The notes below the pieces were generated by a model. The model was given only the letters and a program-made list of their open reading frames with translations, did not search any database and was not told the DNA's origin. Position numbers and translations under genes: made by a program. Below are positions 49,272 through 60,691 of a stretch of DNA of 64,000 nt, one piece after another. The stretch lies in contig KK106983.1 in NCBI GenBank assembly GCA_000611775.1, positions 2,352,808 through 2,416,807 of the forward strand. The letters run 5' to 3'. The DNA is from Umbilicaria muhlenbergii. Lineage: Eukaryota; Ascomycota; Lecanoromycetes; Umbilicariales; Umbilicariaceae. Numbering within the stretch: the stretch's first letter is position 1; each line of letters begins with the position of its first letter.

Positions 49272-49339
49272 GCACAGCAGCACAGCAGCACAGCAGCACA
49301 GCAGCACAGCAGCACAGCAGCACAGCAACACAGCAGCAC
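49272..49339. repeat. CACAGCAG octamer tandem array
   Basis: About eight nearly perfect copies of CACAGCAG, the last copies carrying one change (CAACACAG). It is a period-8 array, not a simple CAG triplet run. Confidence 0.85.
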
Positions 49340-50011
49340 GTCGGTATGGCGACGCTCTGCTTATCGTATGTACTCGCAGTAGGGTGGTAGGCTGTATCAG
49401 CTTAGCAAGCGACACGTAATCGCTCGTCTGACGAAGGTTGAGAACAGAAAGAGCGTGACGGCCGGATGGGGGCCAAGGTAGTTTGGTCGGTGCTACGCAA
49501 AGGTTCGGCCTTGGTCCTCGAATTCCCCCTCGGGGGCTGCCCTGCTGCAGGAATCCCAGCAATGGTAGCAGTCGGCATGGGCGCAGGGACCACGTGTGGA
49601 GATTCGAGGTCCCTGGGAGCCTGCGGGTCGGCCAGTCTGGGACTGCTCAGAGGCTCAGACACATTGGGAGCTGCTGCGCAGATCTTCTCCGACAGCACCG
49701 TCTGAGCGCAAGCCACGATGGACGAGAGCAAGGCCCGTACCTTGACCTGGCGGGTACATATCCAGGCGGGGACCAGAAAAAGGGTCGACAGTCTAGAAGC
49801 ATCTGCTGCATGGAGTCATCCTGCATTTGTCAGGCTTAGGGTCAGAAGCCCGGACGCATTTTAGTTTCGTCTGGGATTCGCGACGCGATTGGGAGCAGGG
49901 AGATTATGGTCGAGACGGCGGGGGGATGGAAGCTTCTAAATTTCTAAATCACGCACTAAATCCAATCTGCAAGGGCAAGGCACCGGTAGATGACCGGCTC
50001 GGCAGGGTAGC

Positions 50012-50045
50012 TTCGTAGTGTGCTCGTAGTGTGCTCGTAGTGTGG
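50012..50045. repeat. Threefold TCGTAGTGTGC direct repeat
   Basis: Three head-to-tail copies of an 11-nt unit, the last one diverging to TGTGGG. Confidence 0.75.
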
Positions 50046-50371
50046 GTGTCGGCCGGCCTCCTGCTCTGTCGTTCTTCCTTAGTGGCAAAGGGCCGAGAAA
50101 TGCGAAAGCGAGAGCGAAAGCGAGGGGGAGAGGGAGAGGTCTGTATCCAAGCTTTATGGCTTGATGGCTTGACCCGGGGCCAGCTGACCAAACAACGATC
50201 ATGGTCCATCGCTGCTTTGGGCTTGGAGGGCTCAGATGGCATCGCTGTCACCGTCGCATCCACACATCATATTATCATCTGGCTGACCATGGGGCGTCCC
50301 CGAGCCCAGACCTCACTTTGCGCTTGCCCTGTCGACCCCGAATCCTTCAGCCAGACCTCGCCAGCCTCTTC

Positions 50372-50452
50372 CTCCCCCTCCCTCTCCCTCTCTCCCTCTC
50401 CCTCCCCCTCTACTCTTCCTCTTCCTCTTCCTCCTCTCCCGCTCTCCCTCCC
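50372..50452. repeat. Polypyrimidine (CT/CTT) tract
   Basis: About 80 nt almost free of purines on the + strand, made of CCCTCT and CTTCCT units. It sits some 200 bp before the DUF1752 start and could be part of a promoter, where CT tracts are common in filamentous fungi. Confidence 0.7.
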
Positions 50453-50653
50453 CGAAAACTTATTTCCCCGTCCATCAGCAAAGGAAGACTGGCCCCCCGT
50501 TAGAGTTCACGCTTACCTCAAGCCCAAGGCTGGAACGAAGTATCAGCTGCTCGCGGGCTGAACAATGACAGCCTCATCAACGCCGCCTTTGTGAATGATG
50601 TCGATCACTTGAGCATCCGATCCAGCGCACACCGTCTGCGCCTGCTTCCTGAC

Positions 50654-52311
50654 ATGACGGACGGGCTTCCGAAAGGACTCCTCACCAACAGCGAAGGTAT
50701 CTCGGGTGATATTGAGAGCATAGACTACGTGGCGATAGAAGACATCTTCCGCTTGTGGAGAGGTGGGTGTTGACCCTTGCTCTGGGAGCCTCTTCCCTCG
50801 AGACTGACGCTACACGGCACATAGTGTACACTACGAACAAAGCTGTCCTTGCAGACGATGTGGGGCGAAGACTCGAGAACTTTTTCTGGAGAATTTGGAG
50901 CAATGGCCGGATCTCCAGCAACATCCGAGGCAGTCAGGTAGCCTTGCTATTCATGAGCATCTCGGAGGGTGGTGAGATACGGACGACTCCGACGCAATCA
51001 CCACGGTCTCGGAGAAATTATCTCGAGGAAGAACAGCGCCACATTAGACTTTCGCCGCCCCCACTGTCGAACGCTCTTGCACCTTCACTAGCCTCCTCGG
51101 CAGCGTTTGATGCAGAGGGAAGTCACAGATCAGCACGCTCCGCTACCGAGGAAAATACGCCATCCAAGGCGCCCAGAAAGCTCTCGTCTTCACAAGAACG
51201 GAGAAGGGACACCCGACGACCGCCACCCATACTCAAAAAGCCGAAGGCGGGGTCTTCAAATTACTTACCAAAAACTGCCAGGATCTTGTCGCCTACTACG
51301 CGGAAAGATAGTGAGCTTGATACTGAGGGGGAGTCACTTGTATCATCAGTGCAGTCCGCAGACAGCCCCTCTAGCGTCAGCACCGAATGCAAAGACCTAT
51401 CCCCAGGCCGCGGTACAGCTCGTCGTGGGTCTGAGAATGAGCATATCGAGATCGAAGGGCAACCCCCGTTAACAAAAGATTCACCCACTATACCAAGGCT
51501 CGTCGAATGGGGGCCCCAAAGCGACGTTTCACAGCGGCCAGGAAGAAAGAAGGCTGCATTTGCTGCCAATACAGTAGCTACGAAACGAAGACCAGCTGTT
51601 GTTCGTCGAAAGTCATCGCAATCATCCTCAAGTAACGCTTCCAAAGCACCCTCGCCGCATTCTGCTGCTCAGAGCAAGATGAACCTGGAATCGCCACCCT
51701 CCCTGCCGTCGTTGGGTACCCCATTGGATGATGTTGATCATGGTCCGACATCCTCAAAGAGTACACGTGACACTCCATCGGTGAATACGAGGAGTAATAT
51801 ACCCACACTGCCCTTCGATATCAGATCGTCGAAATTCTCGAGGTCTGCTAGTCCGCACCAAGCGTGGCACTCTTCCGACCAACCCCAAGGCCGCCTAGCC
51901 GTGGGCATCAGTCCTAGCGATACCCGGCATGACGAAGAGCGAACGCATCAGGACTGGCTTGTGGACCGCGATTTCAGGAGCAAGTTTGTTGAGCGAACAC
52001 GACCGGCCGAGAACCACGGTCTTGCATCTTTGCACTCACACAGAACAAAACCCTCAGCGGTCCTTGCGGCTCCAGCCTCGTACCAAGCTCAAGGTACCAT
52101 GGGTTTTGGCGAGCCAGCGCCGGGTGACTTCCCAGGTAAGGAAAAGGCAAAGCTGACCTTCATGAATAAGATCGTGCCCGTGAAGGCAACCGGGGGTTTA
52201 AGCGAGGCTATCATGGACGACGATGACGATGAAGATAACGATGAAGCGCTTCCCAGAACCAAGAGTCAGCTTACGCTGCTATTGGAGAGAGATCGACGCG
52301 TGAATGAATAG
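50654..52311 (+). CDS. DUF1752 (AreA GATA-like N-terminal domain) protein, function unknown
   Basis: Exons 50654-50762 and 50825-52311 (intron 62 nt, GTGGGT...CATAG) give 531 aa. The N-terminus MTDGLPKGLLTNSEGI leads into the DUF1752 region (about 28-75): VAIEDIFRLWRVYTTNKAVL followed by RRLENFFWRIWSNGRI. That domain occurs at the front of the nitrogen regulator AreA and in fungal signalling proteins, but there is no GATA zinc finger here. The remainder is long, disordered and Ser/Pro-rich, with many basic patches (RRPAVVRRKSSQSSSSN). It ends in an acidic run (IMDDDDDEDNDEALP) before a Lys/Arg tail typical of this family. Expected to be a regulatory phosphoprotein, by inference. The start at 50654 was chosen over the longer open frame because that frame has no upstream ATG and family members begin with a short LPKGL-type segment. 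Confidence 0.85.
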
Positions 52312-53239
52312 GAGAAGAGGAAGACGGAACAGTAGCCGCGGAAAACGCCGTCTTGAGTCCGTTGGCCAGACCTAGGGATCTTGAAAAGTTCTTTGTACGA
52401 ATAGACATCGCGGAAGCGAGGGGCATTGTGGCATTGGTGCGTTCAAGCGAGCGGCGTCCGGTCTTGAGGAAGGCGTCGGGAATCCAGACAGGCGGCAAAA
52501 GCATCGTTGTATTTGTACCATGCCGGATTCTGGTAATCCCTGAGGTTCTCAAGAGCTGTACAGTAGGGACAACCTCGCAAGTTTTCCGGATTTTAAGATA
52601 GAGCGACGACGATTAACACGCCTAAATAGATCTCCATGGATACACTTTCAGAGCAATCACAATCCGATCTGGTCCTTGCTTGAAGACGTGTGCAACAAGG
52701 AGTGGTGTATGAAGATGTACATGAATGTGGAAGTATCGGACATAAGTCATGGAGAGCACAAAACAAAAGGCAGACCTCAGATGGGGCTCCCCTCAATCAT
52801 TTAATGAATGCCTAGCACATCAACTACAGGAATTCAGATATCTCGCTATTTCTGGTGTAGTAGTGAGAGAGGCCCCAGCTGCAGACTGCCACTATCTACG
52901 TGTCCATGGCCTGTTGGCTCTGGCTAATTTCTCTCTACCCATGACATAGGTATTTTCCATGGAGGAATGGTGATTTTGCCAATTACATATTTGTATATAT
53001 GTTATGAATTGCATATCTGTATATGATTTGTTTATGTAGGGGAGAATAAATGTGCTGTGCACTCCAGACAAGGCTTGGCGTTTCATGTGGCTGACGCAAC
53101 ACTGCCCTCCCTTTGTCCTTTATCCACCTTGCCCTGCCTACCTGGACTCCTCATCTCCTCCACGCCTCCACCATCACCGTTAGGCCAGATCATCAAGATA
53201 AGACGCACGACATCTAGGACAGAAGAATAGCATTCCATC
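52312..53239. other. Spacer, no gene seen
   Basis: 0.9 kb between two rightward genes, the 3' end of the DUF1752 gene and the promoter of the next gene. It is AT-rich near 52930-53060 (TATATGTTATGAATTGCATA). No coding frame. Confidence 0.45.
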
Positions 53240-54476
53240 ATGTTGATTCCCACCCTACTTACGACGAGCGCTCTCGCTTTTACCGCGACTGCCTTCCTCA
53301 TACCCGCCGAAGTGGCCAATGCGGCTGTTGAGGCCACGAATGTCGTTGAACCCAAGATCGTCAACGATGTCGACCCAAAGAACCTCTTTGGACTCCCTTG
53401 TACCAACTGCCCGTATGCTCTCGCCAGCGAACGTAACGGGAAGCATGAATGGATCAACGGCGTCCCCAACATGCTTATGCTCAGCCTCGCGACTGAAGAC
53501 AAACACTTGAAGCTTAACAACCTACCGATTTACCCCATCACCAGAGACTTTACGGCCCTGCCATCTGCGAAGCAGCTCAAGTGGGGATCGAACGCCGAGG
53601 AGGTCGCCGCATTGGACAAGAAGTTTGGGAAGGGTTATGATGGGGAGTTGACCCTGAGCTACAGTTTCGAGTTCGTCCAGGAGCAGCTTTTGAAGGATAC
53701 GGAGGCGAAGATCCTGGAGACCAAGTTCCAAGTCTTGGCTATTGATGGCGAGATGGTTGAAGTTCCAGTTATGACCATCCAAATGCACAAGCAGCTCGAT
53801 GGCGAAGTAAGTCTTCCTTCTCCAATCCTAATCGGTCGATCAGGTTCATTCATAGACATTTGCCACTAACAAAAGTGTGCAGCTCACAATCTCGAGCGTG
53901 TCGTTGGGCCCGTCTACCATCAGCGACGGCGGCAAGCAGTGCACGACCCTCTTCTGCCGTATCGTGGCCGATATGATGAGCAAAGTGCAAGCTGCGAAAG
54001 CCAAGGCCGTTCACGCCGGCCAGAAAATCAAAGCCTGCATCTGCAAACTCCGCCTCCCCGCCGGCTTCACCAAGCGCCCTCCACCACCACCTGGCACCGA
54101 CACCGCTGAGCATCCTCACGGCCCTCAACACCTCGGTTCTCACCACCACCACATGGGCCCTGGCCCTCATCCGCACCACCGTCATCACCACGGCCTGCAC
54201 CGTCTGTTGCACGGCGTCAAGCGCGTATTCAAGCACTTCGTGTTGCCGGCTCTTGTGGGCGTTGCGGCGGGTATGGCGGCTTGTGCCTTGGGTATGCTGG
54301 TCGGACAGACCGCCATGTTCTTGTGGATGAAGGTGAGGGGCAAGGGTGCATACGCCAAAGTGGAGCAGGCGCCCGAGTACGAGAAGGAAGGCTTGATGCC
54401 GGAAGGGGGCTTGCCTCAGTACGAGGAGGTCGAGGCTGTTGTGCTTGTGGAAGACGAGAAGAACGAGGTTGTCTAA
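53240..54476 (+). CDS. Secretory single-pass membrane protein with lumenal His-rich segment (DUF7728-like)
   Basis: Exons 53240-53806 and 53883-54476 (intron 76 nt, GTAAGT...TGCAG, CTAAC branch) give 386 aa. A signal peptide (about 1-25, LTTSALAFTATAFLIPAEVA) is followed by a lumenal domain of beta-rich character with the CxxC pair LPCTNCPYA and later cysteines (KQCTTLFC, KACICKL). A segment at about 263-300 has close to 20 His among Pro and Gly (GSHHHHMGPGPHPHHRHHHG). One membrane span follows (ALVGVAAGMAACALGMLVGQ, about 309-330), then an acidic cytosolic tail ending DEKNEVV. The layout and the LPCxxC motif resemble fungal proteins with the DUF7728 domain; I recall the family only from memory. 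A metal-binding role for the His segment is a guess. Confidence 0.82.
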
Positions 54477-55243
54477 ATCAGGATAGGGTGTTGGGAGGAC
54501 ATGAATCACGGACATGGCTAGGGGGTGCCGGGTATGGACTGGGGATACTGGGTATGGGCCTTTGGGATGCAGGGTCGGTGTTCAGTTCTTTACTGGCGTT
54601 TTGTTGGGCGTGCAGCCCTCCTAGATTCGATCATTTGCTACGCTAAAAATCATTCGTTCAAGCCTAAAACATCCCTTCCCTTTCGAGTCCTATCGGAATG
54701 TTTCCCGATCTTCTGCTCAAAGGCAGAGGTTAGGAATATGGTGTGCAGGCTTGGCACAGGGGTTTCAATAGGTGTGCCGCCAGGATACACAACGGATTCG
54801 CATATAGAAATACCTCAACGGCATAACGCATGGACTATGGAGATGGCGAGGAGAAGGCGGCAGATTCATAGCGGAAGCTCGAATAGTGGGCCCAAGGCCT
54901 GTCACCCATGATTTCATAACGGGTGCAAGTAAGAAAAGGGCACAGTGGCACTCGTACAATTCCATGTACATCGCAGAACCGTACGGACACCGACAACGTC
55001 TGAGGTCCCATGTCATACTCACCCAGAGCGAATCGCCCCCTTCGCTCGAGAGCCAAAGCGTAGCTCATGCAACCAAAAATTTGCCGCCCAGCAAGTAAGT
55101 AAGCAAAGCGCCCCAATGTACCGCCACGACCCACGGTCCATCCTGAACGCCCCCAGTGCAGTCAGAACCTGGAAATGAAGCGCTCAACGCAAGCAGTCGG
55201 TTCGTGTCCAACATCTCCCCATCATTCCATTTCTGCATCTGGT
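54477..55243. other. Convergent 3' spacer, no gene seen
   Basis: The His-rich membrane protein gene (rightward) and the kinase gene (leftward) converge here. The 3' UTRs are expected in this 767-bp stretch. Short frames only. Confidence 0.45.
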
Positions 55244-57344
55244 CTACGACCATCCATCTCCCATATCGAACCGATGCATTGGCACCTTGCTCTTCGTAGG
55301 CGGCAGATGGTTGTGCATTTTCTTGACACCCAATTTGCCGGCCAGTTTGCAACTGCCGCTGCCCGCCGCATCAATCGTCTTCTCGCGCCCGCTCGCGTAC
55401 TCCTCGAGACTGCAGCAATCCACATTCTTAACCCAGCGATCGCCAATGGCGTCGTGGATACTGAGTCTCTTTTCCGGAACGGGATGCATCATACGTAAGA
55501 GTAGACTCTTGAGACCTAGCTTTTCGAGATTGCTGAACAATGGCCCGCAACTGGGCATGCCGTTCTTCTTGTCCGATTCCACGAGGCCATCTGGATGGCT
55601 TGCGAGAAACTTATCCCAACCGCTGGCGAACTTGGCATAGAATGGTTGGTTTCGATCGGCAGCAGGCCACGGATTGCCACCGTAGTGCATGGTGAGGAGA
55701 ACGACGGCGCAGGACCAGACGTCTAGAGGTCGAGGATCATAATCACCTGAAAACACTCGGTCAATAAGGAAAGTCAATCAGTGGGAAACAACCCGAGCAA
55801 TTACCATTCTTCTCGAGGACCTCCGGAGCAATGTATGGAAGACTCCCACAAATGCCTGGCGCGCACCGTCTTATTTCTCCCATGTTCTTCCCGCATTCTC
55901 CGCCAGCGGCCCTCAGACCAGGGTGTTCCCCACAAAACACATCAGACACACCAAAATCCGTAATCTTCAAGTGACCATCGTCTGTCATCAAGAGATTCTC
56001 CAGTTTGATATCCCTGTGGGCAATGCCGTGACTATGTAGGTAGGCGACTCCGCGAAGTAGCTGCTTGAACAAGCAGAGATTATCATCGAGCGTCAAGTAC
56101 TTTTTCTGCACCAGCGAAAACAGTTCACCCTGAGGGCAAAACTCCATGACGTGATTCCAGCGACCTGATTGCGTACATAGTCGAACAGTCTGCACAATGT
56201 TGGGGTGATGCAAGCTCTTGGCAATGCAGTATTCCGATTTCACCTTCTTGATATATTCCTCTTCGTCCTCTTTCTGCCCTTTCCTGCGGAACTCTTTGAC
56301 CGCGTAAACCTCATCTGCCGGTCCACCTTTCCGCGTCATGAGCTTAACGGTGGCGGTAGCTCCTTTTCCTATCATCTTCCCTCTCTTTCCGGACAGCAAG
56401 CTCCCACTTGCAAACTCCTTACTCAGTTCTACGACATCTACAGTAAAGTCGTCAGGAAGACTTGTGCTCAGCCTGCGCGCTTTCAATCCAACCCCAGTGT
56501 TCGCGTGCATCGAGATCGAGTTGTCCGGTGAAAAATTGTTGATTTGACTCATACTCGTCGAGCGTTTTCTGTACTCTGGCCGGGGGGTATTGCCAAACAT
56601 GACTCGGCTTCTATCCTTCAGATGAAGCCCAGTCGACGATCGCACCTTTGGACCGAAGGGATCTGAGGGTCCGTCCCATTGAGATTCATGAATGCTATAT
56701 ACTGTGCTCGTTGGAGACCCTGGCGAAGGGGGTGTATTCGACTGTGATGTATTCGTCGACTGTCCAGCAGAGACGGAGAAAGAAGGTTTCTGAAATGGCA
56801 AAATGGGTTTTGGTGTGGAGTCGGGTATGCCAGTATGATTGCTGTGCAATACATCCATGCCATGGGAGTTTGATCTTCGGAAGAGAGACTTGATCGTATT
56901 CGAGGCCGATCGTTTTGAAGGTAAAGGCTTACTTGTCGGCGGAGCCGATGGATGGGCACCGATGTGACGCGGTGCCGAGTGGGGAGCACTGGACGGTGGG
57001 GCTGCGGCCGTAGTGCTGACCATGAGAGGTTTGGCAGAGGTAACAGTTGACGTATAGGAACCGCTATGGACGTCCGACAGGCCATCGTGGTCTTGAAAGG
57101 CATGAGGATGTGAATCACTTGTGGGTGTAATGGCTTCGGCTGGCTCACTGCTGGTTTCGTCCTCGTCCTCTTCCGGTATAGATTCTTGAGCATCGACGTG
57201 TCGTACTTCAGGGGAGGCTGAGGAATGCGAAGCCGGAGTGGTTGGTAATGGCGAAATGGTGTCGGTAGAGATCTGCACAGTCTCTAAGGGAGGTAGCATT
57301 GTATTGTGTCCAAGGGCGACGCCTTGGGCATGTTGAAATGACAT
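55244..57344 (-). CDS. Ser/Thr protein kinase, Hal4/Hal5-like (potassium transport and halotolerance type)
   Basis: Exons 57344-55805 and 55746-55244 (intron 58 nt, GTAATT...TTCAG, TTGAC branch) give 680 aa. Residues 1-310 are disordered, Ser/Pro/Thr-rich, with SNTIKSLFRRSNSHGMDVL. The kinase domain (about 318-620) has a glycine loop KMIGKGATATVKLM, the ATP Lys in YAVKEFRRK, the catalytic loop HRDIKLENLLM (about 446), DFGVSDVF, and GSLPYIAPEVLEK. The DFGVSDVF and WNHVMEFCPQGELFSLV pattern matches the Hal4/Sat4-Hal5 group of fungal kinases, which stabilise the potassium transporter Trk1 and nutrient permeases at the plasma membrane. The conserved C-terminal segment includes HPVPEKRLSI. The ATG at 57344 (MSFQHAQG) was preferred to an in-frame ATG about 100 nt upstream in sequence that looks non-coding. 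Confidence 0.9.
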
Positions 57345-58050
57345 CGTCACGTAGGTTTTTGCGATTCCAAGGGCGTCCAGCTCCAGTGATGAGGTTCTCT
57401 TTCGAGAACTAACCAGCCTCACCCGCGAGTGCCTTCGTACAGTCAAACGCGCTTGCAGCTGACGGAACGCATTCGCGGGATGTCCGAGTACCTAACGCGT
57501 GAAACTTCTTGTAGCGACGATGTGCCCCGGGGGATAGTGAGACTGGAGGATGGTGACGACTGAGGTCGAGGGCGGACGCACGCAAAGGAAGACGAGATTT
57601 TGGGTGGTGCCGGGCACAAAACGGTGCACGCTGAAGTTCACGCGCCGAGGTCGAAGGTTGGGAATCTGCGGTTGTGCTAAGATTCAGGTGGATGGCAAAG
57701 GCGGCATTGGATATGTGCCGGGGCGTAGTTGAGAGTGGATCTGCGAGGCAAAAGAGGATTGGGGCCCTCTTTGACGTCAATCGACAGTGTCACGTCCCGG
57801 CCGACATGGAGAAGAGTGAGTCCGGAGGTGGATGAAGGGGTTGGAGAGGGGTTGGAGAAGGATTGCCAGAGCGGAAATGGAAATAGGTGTAAGCAGGTCA
57901 GCAGTCAAGCAGCCGCCGTTGGTGGGCAGCGGCTTGGTCAATGGCACGAGAGGTCAGGTAGCGTGCTGGCCGAGTCGTGGCAGTCGTGGTCGTCGTGCTT
58001 GCCTCTCGCTCTCCGATTGTAGCCGGAGTCCAGCGCAGAAAGCGAAGGGC

Positions 58051-58126
58051 GAAGCCAAAGCTAAAGCCAGAGCCAAAGCCAAAGCCAAAGCCAAAGCCAA
58101 AGCCAAAGCCAAAGCCAAATCCAAAC
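58051..58126. repeat. AAAGCC hexamer microsatellite
   Basis: About twelve units, perfect in the middle and degenerate at both ends (AAAGCT, AGAGCC, AAATCC). Confidence 0.85.
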
Positions 58127-58196
58127 TGGCCAAAAGAAAGGAGCAGCGTCGTGGAAGCGATAGGCCACGACTCGAGAGCGGAGGGAAGTTTGATTT

Positions 58197-58233
58197 GCAC
58201 TTGCACTCCACTTGCACTTGCACTTGCATTTGC
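58197..58233. repeat. TTGCAC/CACTTG hexamer repeat
   Basis: About six units, one interrupted by TCCA, the last one TTGCAT. Confidence 0.75.
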
Positions 58234-58300
58234 GGCATTGGCGTTTGGCAGTCGTGTCGGATCTGCCTCTTGCCTGAACGGGGCGGGGGGTGTGGGGGAA

Positions 58301-58342
58301 GGTGCTGGTGCTGGTGCTGGTGCTGGTGCTGGTGCTGGTGCT
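58301..58342. repeat. GGTGCT hexamer microsatellite
   Basis: Seven perfect head-to-tail units. Confidence 0.9.
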
Positions 58343-58769
58343 GGGGACTCGCACACGCCTGGTCGTGACCGGCCTCGACGTGAGGCATTTTTGATGGTGA
58401 CGCAGCAACAAGCGAAAGCATGGAAGCAGGCAAGCCGGCACGCTCGTCCGACACGCCTCCGTCTCCGAGTCCGAGCCCGAGTCCAGCAGCACCGCGACTC
58501 GGTCAACACTGGACATCGACCGGAAGCTGACTGACCCTCCCTGACCTCCCTTCCCCTACGAGTGCACGTCCGAGTATAAGGTCGGGTGTGCGGGCAAGGC
58601 TCACCATGACTTCCCTCGAGGGTCCTCTTGCCGGCTACTGGAGGGTGCTGGAGGCTACGGGACTGTACCTAGGCTAAGGTACAAGGTACCTACGACTGTG
58701 GGGGACTGGAGGCGAGAGGCCCATCCTTGCAGGGCCAAGTCGCCGGAGCCGTTGTCGTTGCTTTAGCGT

Positions 58770-58815
58770 TCCCTTTTCATTTCCATTTCCATTTCCTTTT
58801 CCTTTTCCATTTCCG
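58770..58815. repeat. CATTTC/CTTTTC hexamer repeat
   Basis: About seven pyrimidine-rich hexamer units. On the minus strand they read GGAAAT/GGAAAA, nearly the same unit as the array at 48961-49004. Confidence 0.75.
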
Positions 58816-58871
58816 TGCGACGGGCACTCTCCATTCACCATCCGCCCCACGACGTCATCCGACTCCAACTT

Positions 58872-58919
58872 GCCCCTCCTGCCCCTCCTGCCCCTCAGGC
58901 CCCTCAGGCCCCTCAGGCC
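58872..58919. repeat. CCCCTCCTG/CCCCTCAGG nonamer repeat
   Basis: Five nonamers: two CCCCTCCTG then three CCCCTCAGG, so a variant has spread within the array. Confidence 0.8.
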
Positions 58920-60691
58920 CATCCACGCGGGAATCCGCCGTGGGACTGAGGACACTGGAACCGCAGCAGACAGGCTGCATCTGCACCGCCAGATATCAAT
59001 TGGTGTCAACGCATTTCCAGCACGCGCGCGATGCGAGTGAGGACGCCCTTGTCCTGCCGACACAGGAGTAGAGCCTACAGAGCCTTGGGGGTGGGGCGCC
59101 GATCTGGCGCATTGGAATGCTTCCCTGGTGCTGTTGGGTCCGCTTCAGATCGTATGAGTACTACGTACAGTGGATGGGAGCCACGATAAAGACTCGTCGA
59201 GTGACTATTCGCCCTTGATGAACGTGCCCCAATCGTCCCGCACCCAAACGAGGTCGCTGGCTTGCCGCACTTCCAAATGTCAGCTGAGCAGCTCCCCAAA
59301 AGGCATCGTCGGCACCGTCGCGCCTCCACGCGCCCAAGAGGTTTGACCCTCTGAGCGGCTCTCCAGGATTCCCCACGCTTCATGCGACTGGACCTGCACC
59401 TTCCGACAACCATGCCCCGTCCCTCCCAAAGCCCAACCGCATCCGCCGTGACAGCGCCGGAACGAATGACAAGTCGAGGAGATCACTGCACTGCTCTCCA
59501 GGACAGGCAATCGGCCTCTGAGGTCGTGGAGCACCGAAGGCTCGTGCGCATGAACATCGTCTCTGGACGGAACAGACAATCAGAATGATACCGAGTCCGA
59601 GTCGTGATCATGCAATTGACGAGATCGGTCGTGTTACTCCACCGGAAAGCCACCCACCGATGTTCGTCAAAGGTCCAGATTCAAGAAGCGCGGGCAAACA
59701 GTCGAACTGGCCCGCATCAGGGAGTCTGCGCTTTCGGACAGCGCTTGTTGCGTACTTGGCCCGGGCAGTCAGCAGTGAGCAGGCACCACTTAGGACGAGG
59801 CATGGTTATCGACCTAATTATTCGTCTTAATTTTCTTATTATTACCATCTTCAGCGCTCGCCTACTTCCTCCCCCAGAAACCCTCGACAGCAGGCTAAAA
59901 CGGCCCAACAGCAATCCATGCGAACTGTATTTCGCACCAAGCCCCTCCCTTATCTTGGCTGCAATAGACCCCGCCGGATGGATGATAAGGGATGTAGATG
60001 TATCATGTCATGTCCGTGACGTGGTCCTTCTGAACAGAGGACCGTCGTCTGTTGCATAATCTTGAATCTTTGCAGTGTTGGCTCGTCCCAGGCAAAGCAA
60101 AAATCGGGATGGAACCAATGATCAAGGTCGTTCGTATCCCACCGTGCTTCGTCACACAAGCCAGCCTGCCCTGGACCCTCGCAGCGGAATCGTTGGCACT
60201 CTGCAGCCAAGTCTTTCTAGAAGGACGGCCTTGCTGTCGGACGAGTCGGCGTCTGTCGATCTAAAATTATCTTGGTCCCGCCGTTCTGGCTCGGCCAAAT
60301 GCACCGGCACTCATGCGCGACAGTGGATGAGAAAGCTCCCATCAACGATTGAGCATGTCAATCGCGTCGTGATGGCTGGCCCGCAGCATGTGCCCCGAGG
60401 ATGTGAGATGATGGCGGTGGACGTGTTTGACGCATAGAGGACGTGAAGTGGTTCGCGCGGGAACGAGAAGAGATAACGCGGAGGGGCACCAGCCCTTGGC
60501 GGGCGGTTCAATGGGGATCGCAGCATTTTGAGTTGCAACGGCAGTTGCTGCGTCACACGGCATGGGGTGGAGACAAGAGCGAACCCGTGGTTCAAATCAT
60601 ACAGGGTATGGCTAAAGCATCCCCCGGGCACCTGATACGTGTTCTTCGGGACTGGATACGCTGTGAGAGAATACGCTGCCCTTGCTGCTGT

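Larger units (their letters stand above)
48818..50653. other. Repeat-rich spacer upstream of the DUF1752 gene
   Basis: 1.8 kb with no supported gene. It holds four simple repeats (listed separately) in a Pro/Ser/Ala-biased sequence whose open frames are by-products of the repeats. An open frame without ATG runs into the DUF1752 gene from about 50504. Confidence 0.45.
57345..60691. other. 3.3-kb spacer dense in simple repeats; no protein gene supported
   Basis: The longest gene-free stretch of the window. Between 58.0 and 58.95 kb at least five different short tandem repeats follow each other (listed separately). The long frames here on both strands are created by the hexamer arrays (Ala-Lys-, Gly-Ala- or Leu-Ala-type dipeptide runs) and are not genes. 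59780-59870 is AT-rich. The left part must contain the kinase promoter and the right part the 3' end of the acyl-CoA synthetase gene. Confidence 0.5.

Noticed and set aside
57898-58534. Several long overlapping open frames on both strands
   Set aside because: They are produced by hexamer arrays, which keep all frames open; the proteins are dipeptide repeats without domains.
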